A program made the position numbers and the translations under genes. From contig WIDE01000009.1 in NCBI GenBank assembly GCA_015039315.1, forward strand, positions 434,001 to 498,000: a stretch of DNA of 64,000 bases, read 5' to 3'. This document shows positions 38,318 through 49,478 of the stretch, one piece after another. The DNA is from Clavulina sp. PMI_390 (Eukaryota > Basidiomycota > Agaricomycetes > Cantharellales > Hydnaceae). How positions within the stretch are numbered: the first letter of the stretch is position 1; the number at the start of each line of letters is the position of its first letter. Below the pieces are notes generated by a model. It was not told where the DNA came from. It saw only the letters and a program-made list of their open reading frames with translations, and ran no database searches.

Positions 38318-41259
38318 TCCCGAGGAGGACAGCTGAGGGAGTGCTTCTGGGGAGTGGGTGCGCAGTTGATGGGCTGATGGGGCGTTCCGGAACCCTGCTG
38401 TGGTGATGCGAGGATGCCGTTAGGTGTGAGTCGGGTGACCAGGTTGCGCCAGCCCATACCGCGCTATAGTGTCGGTGAGTCCCCTTCCGCTGCCTTTCGG
38501 CTACTTGGTCTTTTTGGCGCATCATTGAAAAAGAAGCGCACGAGCCCAGGCCGGCAAGCTAGCAGAGGGAGAATGGCGAAGCACTCCATTTCGCGCACCC
38601 TACTTTGCCTTCCTTTCTTGATCATGATTTGCGATCGATGGCTGGGCGCGTCCGTTGGCCCATCCCTCTTGAACACCGCAGGAGCCCATTCGAATGCGGG
38701 GTTGAATAACAGCTTTATTGACGCTACTCCCGTCCGACTCTATTTCTTTACAGGCTGTCACTTGCTCCTGTCGGCTCGATGCATCCTCGGTGGAACTGGC
38801 TCATCTCCATCACGATTGCGCCCGGTCTCCAACGCCACGTCAACTCTGATTCTTCTATCGCCCCGGGGGGCGCATGGTGGCTGGTCGGGGTGTGGGGTAT
38901 CGATACTCCTCTCCTATACCAGCCGACTTGCGCCTGTCCCGTCGTTATCTCTACGCAGCTGTCAAGGCTTTATTCTCTCCATCATCCTCATTCACTACCT
39001 CCCGCGTTAATTTGTTCCTGCTATCTCTAACCCCTTTCTTCAATTTGTGTTTGCGTTACATTCTACCTTCACATCTCGCGATTTGCCTATTGTCTTTTCT
39101 TTGTGATTCGTGCTGTGTTGCGCATTAACTTTCCTTTTACTTTTCTCCTTCTTCCTTTCTCTCTATCCATATGTGGTAATGCCAGGATCTTCTTCATCTC
39201 CATTCTGCCTCTCTCTTGTCCGCGACTCTCTTGGATCCATTTGGCTAGCACGCCGACACTTTGCCGTCCTTGGAACTTCCAGTCATCCTGCCCGTTTCTC
39301 GCCGTACACTGTGTTTCCATATCTGGACTTCCGCGGCGCAGGCTGTTTTTCGGAATTAAGGCAAGCTCGGCTTGGCTCGAGACTCGACTCGATCAAGCGC
39401 CGCGCACAAGTTCCACCGTCGTCGTCCACAACGCCTCCTATCATGGGCGGCGGCTCAAAAGCCGATCAAGACACTTTGTGGCAGCTCTGGCGCGATGGGC
39501 GGATGGATCGCCCGCAACGCGACTGCCATGCACCACGCGTGTGCGTCTCCTGATGCGACAACGACTGCTAGTGGCCACATTTGGGGTGAGAGATAAGACC
39601 GTGTACCCCCGACGAACCCGCGCGCTAGACAAAAAGTTTCAAGCGCGTCTATCCTTACCGCACCCGATCAGCAACCACGGCGGTTATGGTCATGATTGGC
39701 GGGTCTCTGCACCATCTGATTGATTTCGGCATCTACTTGTTTGTTTCATAGTGGGCTGGCTTGCTTGCTGGTTGGCTGGCGGTTGAGTGAGTGAGCATCC
39801 GACCATCCCTGCATCATCCGTCATGATCATTGCATGCGCGAGTGTGGCCGAGAGCGCTCGGACCTCGCCCTCCATATTATTGTATATGCCGGCAAGAATT
39901 GTACAAGGAGCTTCTTTCCCTTGCATTGGAGGTGCAGGTCCTTAATGCGAGCCGGCGGCCTTGTAAGCAAGAACAAAAAGAAAGAGCTGGCGAATCATCA
40001 TGTCAATGTGTGGTGGATCCATATGGGTATATAGGCGTGAGTGTGTGTGTGTGTGCTCAGTTGCGTTATGAGAAGATGATATGAGATGAGGACTGGGATT
40101 GCTCAAAAGAGAGTGCAGTTGAGTGGCTGGAAATGAAACTCGGGCGTGATGAATCATGACGATCAGTATGAGGTCCTTGAAAGGGAACAAGGGGTTATTA
40201 TTATGACTGGATGGCTGGCTGGCTGGCTGGCTGGCTGGCTAGCGAGGATGTCAATGAAGACGAGGTGCGTATTATTTCCGACGGCAGGCATTTCATTGGC
40301 TCTGAGTCTTCGGCTCTTGGGATGAGTGCGTGCTAATTTTGCTACAAGGAAGTGTTTATTTTTTGGAGAGAGAGTGACAGTGGGTAGATCTCGGGAAGTT
40401 GGCAAGAAGAAAAAAAAAATAGGAGGCCATGCGGTTCGTGCGTTTTGGTTGCTTTGCTCGCGTTGGGGCGTGGGGTGCGCGGAAACGTATTGTGGTGTGT
40501 CTCCGAGTCCGTGATCGTTGACAATCAAGTGTCCGCATGAAGTGTACCCACCCACACTCGCTGGTAGTTGTCCGGGGGTTGCGCGGGAGAGAGATTAGGG
40601 GAAGGCTGGTTGCTGGGGTGTGGTGTATGCGTTGAGTGTGGGTGGAACGTGTGCAGGCTGGCGAGAGCGGCGACTCCGGCCGTCAGGAATAGTAGTTTAG
40701 AGGGCAAATGCCAGGGCAGGGACAGGAGGGACACGAATCGCGAAAGTCGCTCAGCCCGTGTGTTTTGATTCGCGGGCTCGATTAGACCAAAAGAAAAAAC
40801 AGACGACTCGATTGAATCACATAATTCTATTCACTTTTTTCGCGATCAGCCATCGCGATTGGCTGAGCGCGCAATGCATGCATCCGTGCTTACGCGCAGG
40901 AGTATACATGCCCGACCCTTCGTCCCTTGTTCGTTCTTCTTTTCTTTTTCTTTTTTTTTTCTTGTCCACCATCGTCTTACCCAACCCCCAAAGGCCCAAA
41001 ACTAGGAGCACCGCCAACTTCTAGTATCCACCTCTCGCAGCTCCAACAATATCGAGAAACAAGCCCATATCGTCATCGCCAGAGAGGAGAGCACACGTTT
41101 TTGTCATCCAAGCACCCACACGCGCGCCTTTCTCCCTCTTAGCAAGCAGCGTCAACGAACGAGCGTCCCCTCTCGTCGTTTGTTGTTGCAGCTTACACAT
41201 CTACAGTTCTTAGAACTACTCTTGTCTTCCTCTCTCTCCCGAATCTTCGCCCCCTTTCC
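38318..41259. other. Gene-poor 2.9-kb region after the dynein tail
   Basis: No continuation of dynein and no other recognisable gene on either strand. It contains a (GT)n tract at 40041..40055, a (GGCT)7 tract at 40213..40240, and related GGCT/GGTT-rich sequence at about 39750-39790. The last 350 nt are T/C-rich with a run of T at about 40950 and probably form the promoter and 5' UTR of the kinase gene. A CCAAT box in reverse (attgg at 40858-40862) is present. Confidence 0.45.
40213..40240. repeat. (GGCT)7 tetranucleotide microsatellite
   Basis: Seven perfect GGCT units read directly from the sequence. It lies in the gene-poor stretch downstream of the truncated dynein gene. Confidence 0.95.
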
Positions 41260-44200
41260 ATGCCACCGCCTCCGCCACCTCCCAGCAGTGTTTCCAAACC
41301 CTCTCCAGCAGCAAATGGCGGCAACACACAGCAGCAGGTCGAGCTCGAGTCCGAGGACGCCCCTGATGGGGGCTCAGACAAACCAGCTAGTAATCGGCCC
41401 CGTATCCCATCCTCATCGTCCAAGAGTTCTGCCCAAACAGTAAAGCCCACTGCCAGAGGTGATTCGACCCCTACGACACCCACTGCTGCTGCTGCACCCG
41501 CACCCGCCAAAGCGGCGACGCCGACAAAGGAAAAGACGTCGTCCTCGATCAAGCGGATGTTCCGGTCGGCAAATGATGCCAACCCAAACGCCGGAGGAGC
41601 GAGCACACCCGCGCCGCGCTCAGTCTCAGGCACATCCACACCCACGACGGTCACCCCGTCGACCCCCAAACCCACTGCACCCGCGTCCGCAGCTGGAGGA
41701 GACAGTTCTGCTACCCTCCGCACGTCTACGAACGCCACTGCTACAAAGAATGGCACTGGTCACACGAATGGTCAGTCATCACTTGGCGAATGCTCTGCGC
41801 TGCTTCTTGGCACCATGGATCTAATCTGATCGCTTTTTTGCATTTCGCTTGTTTTCTTGGTTTTGTTATTATGCTCGTTTTTGCCCTTTGGTTCCCGTGT
41901 TCCCCGGGTCTGTCCGATTTGCTTGCTTCTTGTATCCTCTCTGTGTGCTGCTTGCCGTCGATGTATGGTGGGGAATCACCGTTGACGGGACGAACCTTTT
42001 TGCGGTCGGTCGGCTGCGGTTTGGTGTGGTGACCAACTTATCATTTGCATCTGTTGCATCTCCGCAACTCTCTCGCACCTCCATCTCCATGGCCATGCTT
42101 TTGCTGACCACCTTTGGGTTGGTTGGGGGGACGCCAAATATTGACCAACCGCCTAATCCTCGCTCCACCCTTGTATGACCTCGTGCCCTTGTATTACACT
42201 ATATACCCACCCTTCCCCTCCCTCTGATCCCATATATGATTGCCCCCCCTCCCTCCTCCTCTCCCTCTTTCTCCCGCCTCCCCTCCTCTCTGCACCCTGC
42301 ACCCTTGTCCCCCCTCTCTGATAACCTCTCGGATATACCCTTAATACCCTCTACCCCGCATTCACTGACACACCCTACTACTCGCGCCCCGCTCCACTGC
42401 CAACACCACCCGCCTGATACCCGGGACCCCGATCATGCCCTCCCTTATCCACCACTCCCGCGCACCCTCATCGTCGTCCGCCGCCTCACCGTTACCACCA
42501 CCAACCAAACGACGGACACCCTCTGATGCATCAACATCAACAATAGGTGTCGCACCCCAAAGCGGTTCCTCCCTCTCTCCCGCTTCGACCCTGCCCACGT
42601 CCAACGACGAGACCTCCCCACCTGCCTCGCGCGCCAACTCGCGCCCCTCCTCACGCAAGTCGTCCTTCAACAGCACCGGTGCCGCAAAGCCGGATCTCGC
42701 CAATGGCCAGGCACAGGGCGGTCAGCGTTTTACCCTCAAGGATCTGCTCGCCTCGGGCGGACCCAAACTCGCGCGCCGCACCTCCCAGAGCTCGCGCAAG
42801 TCGGACACTAGCAGCGACCACAACGATCGTCCTCGTCGACCCCCGTCGACCGTCGGTGGCGAGAGCACAACAAGTCTCTTGAAAAAGTATGGTGTCTGCG
42901 AGAAGATTGCGATCGGACGCGGTGCAACGAGCGTCGTGCGGCTTGCGCACAAGTGGGATAGGAGCGAAGAGAAGCTCTATGCCGTCAAGGTATGCATGAC
43001 TGCTGTTGCTGCTGCTTGTCGATCGTTTCCCTTGGCAGGACTGTCAACTCAAAATTCTCTTATCTGTCCCACTCCCCACCCCCACTTCGTCCCGTATCCC
43101 GACAATAGGAATTCCGCAAACGCCGCAAGAATGAGACGGAAAAGGAATACATCAAGAAGCTCACCGCCGAGTTCTGCATCTCATCAACACTGCATCACAT
43201 CAACATCGTCGAGACGGTCGACCTCGTGCAAGATGAAGCGCACCACTGGTGTGAGGTGATGGAGTACTGCCCTGGTGGTGACCTGTACGCAGCCATCAAG
43301 AAGGGCCAGATGAGCACGAGCGAGATAGAGTGCTGCTTCAAACAGCTCCTCAGTGGTGTGCAGTACCTGCATAGCCAGGGTGTCGCGCACCGCGACATCA
43401 AACCAGAAAATTTGTTCTTTGATACGGTTGGCCATCTCAAGGTGCGCTTTCGTTTCACTTTTTTCGGCCGACTTTTTTCATTCGACTTTTTCCGTGTTGT
43501 CCATTTCCCGTTTCCTTTCCTTCGGGTCGCTGCCTCCGGCTGCGCTTCCCGCCCCTCCGACAACAGTGGAGTTTTTCTTTTTTTCATTGTTGCCGAAATT
43601 GGGGAGCATCAGCGTCTAAGGGGGATTGGCAAACATGTTTTGCACATGGATGCCTGGATGGAATGGGATCCATCCCAACGTTCCATGTCCGCCCGGGAGC
43701 CCAAACAGGCTGTTTATCCCCGTTCTGGATGAATGGGTACTCCCACCTCACTTGTTCTGCTCTTTCCTTTTTTCGCCTCGCCTAATTTACGTGCACCTGG
43801 ATCTTTCATCAAATCCTCTCTTATTTGATTTGCTTGATTCGACATCTCATTTCGTCTTCCCTTTTTCCCGTATCATCGAACAGATCGGCGACTACGGCGC
43901 ATCGACCGTGTATAGGCTCCCTTGGGAAGCCACCGTGCATATGTCAACAGGTCTGTGTGGTAGCGAGCCCTATATCGCCCCGGAACAGTTCCTTCGTAAA
44001 CGTACGTCTTTGCTTGCTTTTTTATATTTCTCCCGGGGTTATCACGGGCCCGTCCTGTCAAAAAGGGCGATTATCGTGTGGTCCTTTTTCTGTGTGTGTC
44101 TCTTATGGGCGTTCCTCGGCAACTCACTTCTTTTGTGCTTCTCTCTTTTTTCTCGTCGATTTGCTCGTATGGCCATTCGATTTCCATTCATTCCACGCAT

Positions 44201-45172
44201 GCATTCATTGCGATCGATCTCTGATCATCCATTCGAATGCATTGGAATGCAATGGGATTCCGGCACCGCCGCACACTTTTCATGTGTCGGACGAATGAAC
44301 GCACGACTATTAACCCTGTGACGCCACCGCTCTGCTGTCTTATCCACTGCTCTGTTTTCGCCATTGCTCCAACCAACCAACCCCACCGTCATTGTTCATC
44401 AACTCCACTCCACGCCTTCTTTTGCCCACTTCGGGGACAAAAAAAAACCGGGGTACCTTGCCAACTTGTATACCATTGCGTCATCGCCCTCGGTCTCTTT
44501 TTTTGCACTTCTTCCAACTCTCACCTGCCAATCCTCTTCCTGGCACGTTCGCTGCACTTTCGGACATCTGCTGTCTTTATCGTCGCGGTCGTCATCGTCA
44601 TCAACTCTGCTCCAATCACTGATCCCTGCGGCCGCCGCACCATTTGCGCTCAAATAGCCTATGACGCAAGGCTCGTAGATATCTGGGCAGTCGGTATTGT
44701 CTACTACTGTTTACTGTTCCAAGAGCTGCCGTGGCGCGTTGCCCAGACGAGTGATGCGCTCTTTGCATCTTATCAGCAAGCATGCGCTGCTCAGCCATTC
44801 AAGGTGTCTGTTGCGTCATCAAAGGACTCAATACCCCCTGCGTCGCGCAGCAACAGCACCGCGTCGTCAATCACCTCGCCTTCGACCGCCTCGTCGACGC
44901 ACACCCACGTCTCGCCCTCGCTCAACAGTCATGCTGCCATGACCTTCCCGCCGACGATCAACAACATTGAGCCCCGCGAGGCAAGACCACTGCTCCGCCG
45001 TATCCTCGAGCCTGATCCCAAGCTACGTGCCAACATTGACGAGATCATGGACAACGCTTGGATGCGCTCCATTGAGGTGTGCACGCTGGTTACTCGCCCC
45101 AACCATATCCACTCGAATATCAAGGCGGCTCTGAAGCAGCAGGTCACCCCACTTTCCGGGGATCGTGATTAG
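41260..45172 (+). CDS. Hal4/Npr1-family serine/threonine protein kinase
   Basis: Exons 41260..41770, 42547..42989, 43109..43441, 43884..44001, 44658..45172; 639 aa. In yeasts this family regulates potassium and nutrient transporters at the plasma membrane. About 280 residues of Ser/Pro/Thr-rich disordered N-terminus precede the kinase domain. P-loop IGRGATSVVR (294-303), ATP-binding Lys318 in LYAVK, catalytic loop HRDIKPEN (Asp414), activation segment GLCGSEPYIAPE. The metal-binding DFG is DYG (Asp432). A Ser/Thr-rich insert (SSKDSIPPAS and following, about 60 residues) interrupts the C-lobe. Introns 1 and 4 (776 and 656 nt) are nearly devoid of AG dinucleotides. The conserved kinase motifs on both sides of each junction fix the splicing. 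Confidence 0.88.
41771..42546 (+). other. Kinase intron 1: 776 nt, AG absent between donor and acceptor
   Basis: The only AG dinucleotides are inside the donor (GTCAGT, 41774-41775) and at the acceptor (AATAG, 42545-42546). The 769 nt between them contain none, while the complementary dinucleotide CT is very common. Phase 1 on both sides gives ...HTN-G-VAPQSG. Confidence 0.9.
44002..44657 (+). other. Kinase intron 4: 656 nt with a 590-nt AG-free tract
   Basis: The last internal AG is at 44064-44065 (AAAAGGG); no AG occurs again until the acceptor CAAATAG at 44656-44657. Splicing joins FLRK to PYDARLVDIW, a conserved kinase subdomain VIII-IX transition. Confidence 0.9.
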
Positions 45173-47922
45173 GCTTGTCGCCCTCCTATTTCGTGATTTT
45201 CCTGTGCGCTCTCGTTCATATATACCTTCTTATTCCCCTCAGTCTTCTTTTTTTACCCTGTTCTTCTACGTGTACTTGTTGCGTTGCACCTTCTCATCTC
45301 GTTGGTTCGACTCTAGTAACTCGTTTTTTTTGTTCCCTGCACTGGCGTGATCCTCCCCTCTTCCCTCTTCCTTCCGTCCTACGTCGAGGAGGAAGGAGCG
45401 AACAGATTTGCACACCCCTGGCACGCGAGTTTCCCCTGAGCTTTCCTCCGCACATTCTCCTTATTCCCTGTATACCATGCCCGTGCCTGAGAATACCTTT
45501 CTGATGATGACTGAGTTTCGTCTCGTCTTCTGTTCGCGACTTGACTCCTGTGTGTGTGCGCCCAGTTCTCTCCCGTCGTCTGTTTCTCTTCCTTCGTTCT
45601 CTTTCCCCCCCATGCGAATGTGAGGGCCGTTTATGATGCTTCGCCAGGGACAACTGTGCGCTTGGGCTCGCCCATGCAGCTTTCCACCATCGCCTTTTCG
45701 GTTTCTGTCTTGATGATTGACACTATTTCTCTCTCTCCTCTCTCTGTACATCATCTTTTTATAAGCCGTTTTGTTGTTGGCTACTCTTCGTCATTCTGAC
45801 GATCGCTCCTCTCCCCCTCTACTCCATCGTGCCTTGGGACCGCCCTCGTCTTCCCCGCTCCGTTCGCGAGTCAGCGGACCACTAGCCGCTCAAGCGCACG
45901 ACTTTCACCGCTATCGCTATACATCATCATCATGCTACCAAACCCACGAGCAACACTACACTACCGCTCGGCCCCCCATCGTCATGCCTGATAACGACCT
46001 GCCCACCATTTTCGTTTGTAATACTCGCTTTATACTCTCTCCACCCATCCATCATTCCCAACCTCACGCTTCATTTTCCTATCCCGGGTCCATGGCGTCT
46101 CATTTTCTTTACCCCTTCCATACCCCTTTCCTACTCGATCGCCTATCTTCCATGCACCCCGGATTGTGATTTCCCATTCATGATCACGACCACTACCACT
46201 ACTGTCTACCGTACGTATTAGCTGTAGTTGCTGTAATTCCGGGGCTCCCGCTTGGCTTGGTTTGTTTTTCGTCTAGTTGAGCGGAAACCCCTTGCACCAC
46301 CCATCTCTTCCTTCCTTCCTCGCTGCATTTCCTTGTACCATTATCACGCAGTCACTTATCCATCCGATCCTATTGTCCTTTATACGAGTGCCTGTCATGC
46401 CTGTTGTGAATGACTGATTAGTCGCTGGGTGTAAATCAGGAAAAGTCATGAGACCCGGAGTCTGTAAGTGCAAAGACGCTAGTGCAGGAGTAAGAGCGAT
46501 TGCCTGCTATAATAACCACACCCTTTGCTCCATTAAGCAGCTTCCCTTTGTTGTTGAGACCAGTGCTTTCATACCAAGTCGAGACTGCTTTCTCAGCCCA
46601 AGGGTAGGAACGGCAAAACAACAGGGTTTGTGGAACATCTCTGTTTCCCTGGCCGTGTTTTAGGAAGCTTCTGGCCTTGGCTGCTCGTCATAGAGTATCG
46701 CTGAACGATGGAACTTCACCTCATCGCGTCGCGAGAATCGGAGACAAGCGGTTCGATTGTTGAGGACCTGGAGTATGGCACATTTTGCCTCGCTAGGGGT
46801 GTGGCTGGAGCGGGGCGGAACTGCTCTAATGCATAGAGCCAGAGATCAAACGTAACCATACCGAACATGGATTTCCAGGCCCGGGCAATGCCTACCCTCA
46901 TTTAGACAATCAGTTTCAGCTTTGGGGTTAGCTTTTCCATGAGCGGAGGGGGCAGTGTCGATGATCCGATTGGCGAGTTCCATCGACGGGTTTTCACCCC
47001 CCGGAAGCGCGACGGAAACTCTACACGTCCAGCTAGTAAAGCAAGAAGCGGATCATCATAGGAGACTTATGCGTTGCAAAAATGATTAGTGACGAATAAT
47101 AATGATGTGGCGAATGTGACCTCTCATTGCTTCAGGAGAATCAGGTGCCTTAGAGTGCAACTCTTGCTGGTCCACAACGGCCAAAGCATAAAGGGAGATT
47201 CTGCGAGAGCATTAGGACCTACCTCAGGAGGAAGAAAGCACAGTACTAAGCATGGAGGAAAGACTGTTGCGAGCACACTATTGCCAGTAATTGCCACTAA
47301 CGGCTGAGGTCTTCATGCAGTTGTGCATGACATGCACAAGACGGACTGTTGATCCAATTCATGACAAACGATCTGATTTCGGCTATCATCTCTCCTGGAC
47401 ACTCGTACCCTTGTTTTCGATCCGTAAGATAGCTCCGGTGAGGTATCATGTCAAGCCGTCGAGGGAGCGCTTTCGGTCTCTTTAGTTGCATGACGTCAAG
47501 CACCCTGGCGCAATAGTTCATAATTTCAGCCATATTCACCAGCGCGGGGGATACGACATCAGAGTCCAGTGCCCTATTTCGATGAAATTGGGGGGAGGTC
47601 GCTCAAGATAGGAGAAGAATGCCGAGAGGATTTGTTCATGACCAGACCAATGACCGCTCGTGCCGGTCTGAAGCGCCTTGGTCTTTTTTGGCCCATCAAT
47701 TTGTCTCACCCGAGAACATGTCCATATTTCTAGCATTTAGGGCTTTGCATGTTCGATTTGAGAAGCTCGAGGTCTGATGGAGGAAGGAGGTATTGCTGTG
47801 ACAGGCTTCGGTGCAGTGTTTTGTCACTCACTTTGGCCTTCAAACATCGTGGCAAGTCCACAAAAGTAACACTTCGACATCCGGCACTATCCCTTTCGGT
47901 AGCTGGGGCTGTTTTGTATTCT
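45173..47922. other. Gene-poor 2.75-kb region between kinase and ERV2
   Basis: The first 1.2 kb is T/C-rich on the plus strand, probably including the kinase 3' UTR. The rest has balanced composition and only short ORFs without motifs. No tRNA, repeat array or mobile-element protein recognised. Confidence 0.4.
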
Positions 47923-48983
47923 ATGCCCTCCTCACGGATAACACGGATATTATTGGGTGCAGGCGCCCTAATCCTTGTGCGTGGTGCTTTGCTTGGTGGC
48001 TGACTTGTCGATCTGACGAGAGCTCGCTATCCATCAAACGGATACCATAAACTATCTTGATTGTTCTTCTATCGTACTTGCCGTGGATCTGGTGCAATGC
48101 TGCCTGAACAGCTCTTCCTTACTGCTCTGATCCTTCACCCACCTTCAAGAGTGTACTATGTGGACCCCTGGACAGGCTCGATATTCGGTGAAGGTGGCGT
48201 CGACCCTGTCAGCTCATTTAAACACTGGAAAGAAGGATCCTCTGGGTCCAGGGGGGGCGCTGGGCATTCAAGTGAAGAGATGGCGATGTTTTCAGGCGAT
48301 GTGATCATGCCGAAGCTAGGCAATGAGACAGCCAAGTGAGTGAATTCTCCTATATCCTCAGACATGATTAGTTCATGCTCGCGATTGGTAACTCTGGTAC
48401 TATAATATTGCTTAGAGCAGAGCTAGGGAGAGCAGCTTGGAAACTAATGCATACCATGACATTGCGATACCCCGATGTATGTCCGCCTCCTTACTTTGAC
48501 AACTCCCTGGTATATTGACCCTTCGCACTTGCCAATTAGAAACCTACCATCGACGAGCGAGACGCCCTCAAGAGCTACTTCTACCTCATGTCGAGATTAT
48601 ATCCTTGTGGGGAATGCGCACAAGAGTTCCAGTTACTGCTTGCAAAATACCCACCACAAACATCATCTCGCCAAGTTGCATCCCTATGGTCAGTGAAGCT
48701 CATACCCACTCGTATTCATCCTATTGGTTAGCCCCATGAGCTAACATATATCTTATCCTATACCACTTGGGGCCATGATAGGCTCTGCCACGTCCACAAT
48801 CAGGTCAACAGCCGGCTAAAGAAGCCAGAGTTCGACTGCACTAAGCTAGATGAGACATACGACTGTGGGTGCGGTGACGCACCTCTCTCCGCCGTACCAG
48901 GGTCGGGTAACGTAAGAAAAGAACCGACCAAGGTGGACGAGGTGACAGGGCAGGACATGATCAAGGGTGGGATGGGGCGATGA
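47923..48983 (+). CDS. ERV2: FAD-linked sulfhydryl oxidase, Erv2 type
   Basis: Exons 47923..47995, 48176..48335, 48416..48476, 48540..48688, 48782..48983; 214 aa. It uses FAD and O2 to make disulfides in the ER lumen. The N-terminus is a short signal-anchor (ITRILLGAGALILVRGALLG). The ERV/ALR core starts VIMPKLGNETAKAELGRAAW, continues LHTMTLRYP-type sequence (here MHTMTLRYPD), then active-site CGEC (Cys121-Cys124) after YFYLMSRLYP. FAD-contacting WLCHVHNQVNSRLKKPEFDC follows. A C-terminal CGC (YDCGCG) is the shuttle motif that marks Erv2 as opposed to mitochondrial Erv1. The first exon and the 180-nt first intron (GTGGCT donor) are less certain than the rest. Confidence 0.87.
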
Positions 48984-49478
48984 GCTACCTATGATCTTCT
49001 CTCCATTGCTTATCGACTGGCCCCATAATGTTATTGTTGCTTTCGAATGAACTACCAACCCCCATTCTTGCTGTTCGTATTTTTCTTTGTTGCACGACTT
49101 GTCCCGTTCTCATAGCAAGCAAGCAGGCTCGCGTATCTACCGCCCCATGCATGTATCTCACAATCGCAATTGATATCACTATTCTAATGTACACTAACGC
49201 TATAACTTGGCTACAGGCTACAGTCCATTGCATCTATATTCAGCATGCATATACATCTCCGCCCCGGGAGATTGATGTTGAGACCTGATGACGAATGGAG
49301 AAGGTGGGTGGGGGGAGGATGCGGTCTAGTATGTTACAAACGTCGAGATGACTTGTGATGAAGCTCCGCCGCCGTGGCTATAGCTGAAGCTTGAGCTTTT
49401 GAGAAGCTAACCGAGGGCTAGAGAAGAAGTGTAAAGAATGTCAATGTAATGATTCCCTGTCAATACTGCTGTCGTGAC
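48984..49478. other. Convergent 3' spacer ERV2 / membrane protein
   Basis: 495 nt holding the 3' ends of two convergent genes. Short ORFs here have no recognisable motif. Confidence 0.4.

Noticed and set aside
38238..38525. Possible inverted dynein or other coding fragment on the minus strand after the dynein stop
   Set aside because: The translation shows no dynein or other family resemblance.
41193..41756. 187-codon minus-strand ORF
   Set aside because: Antisense to the low-complexity first exon of the kinase; its Val/Gly/Ala-rich composition is a reflection of the Ser/Pro/Thr codons on the plus strand.
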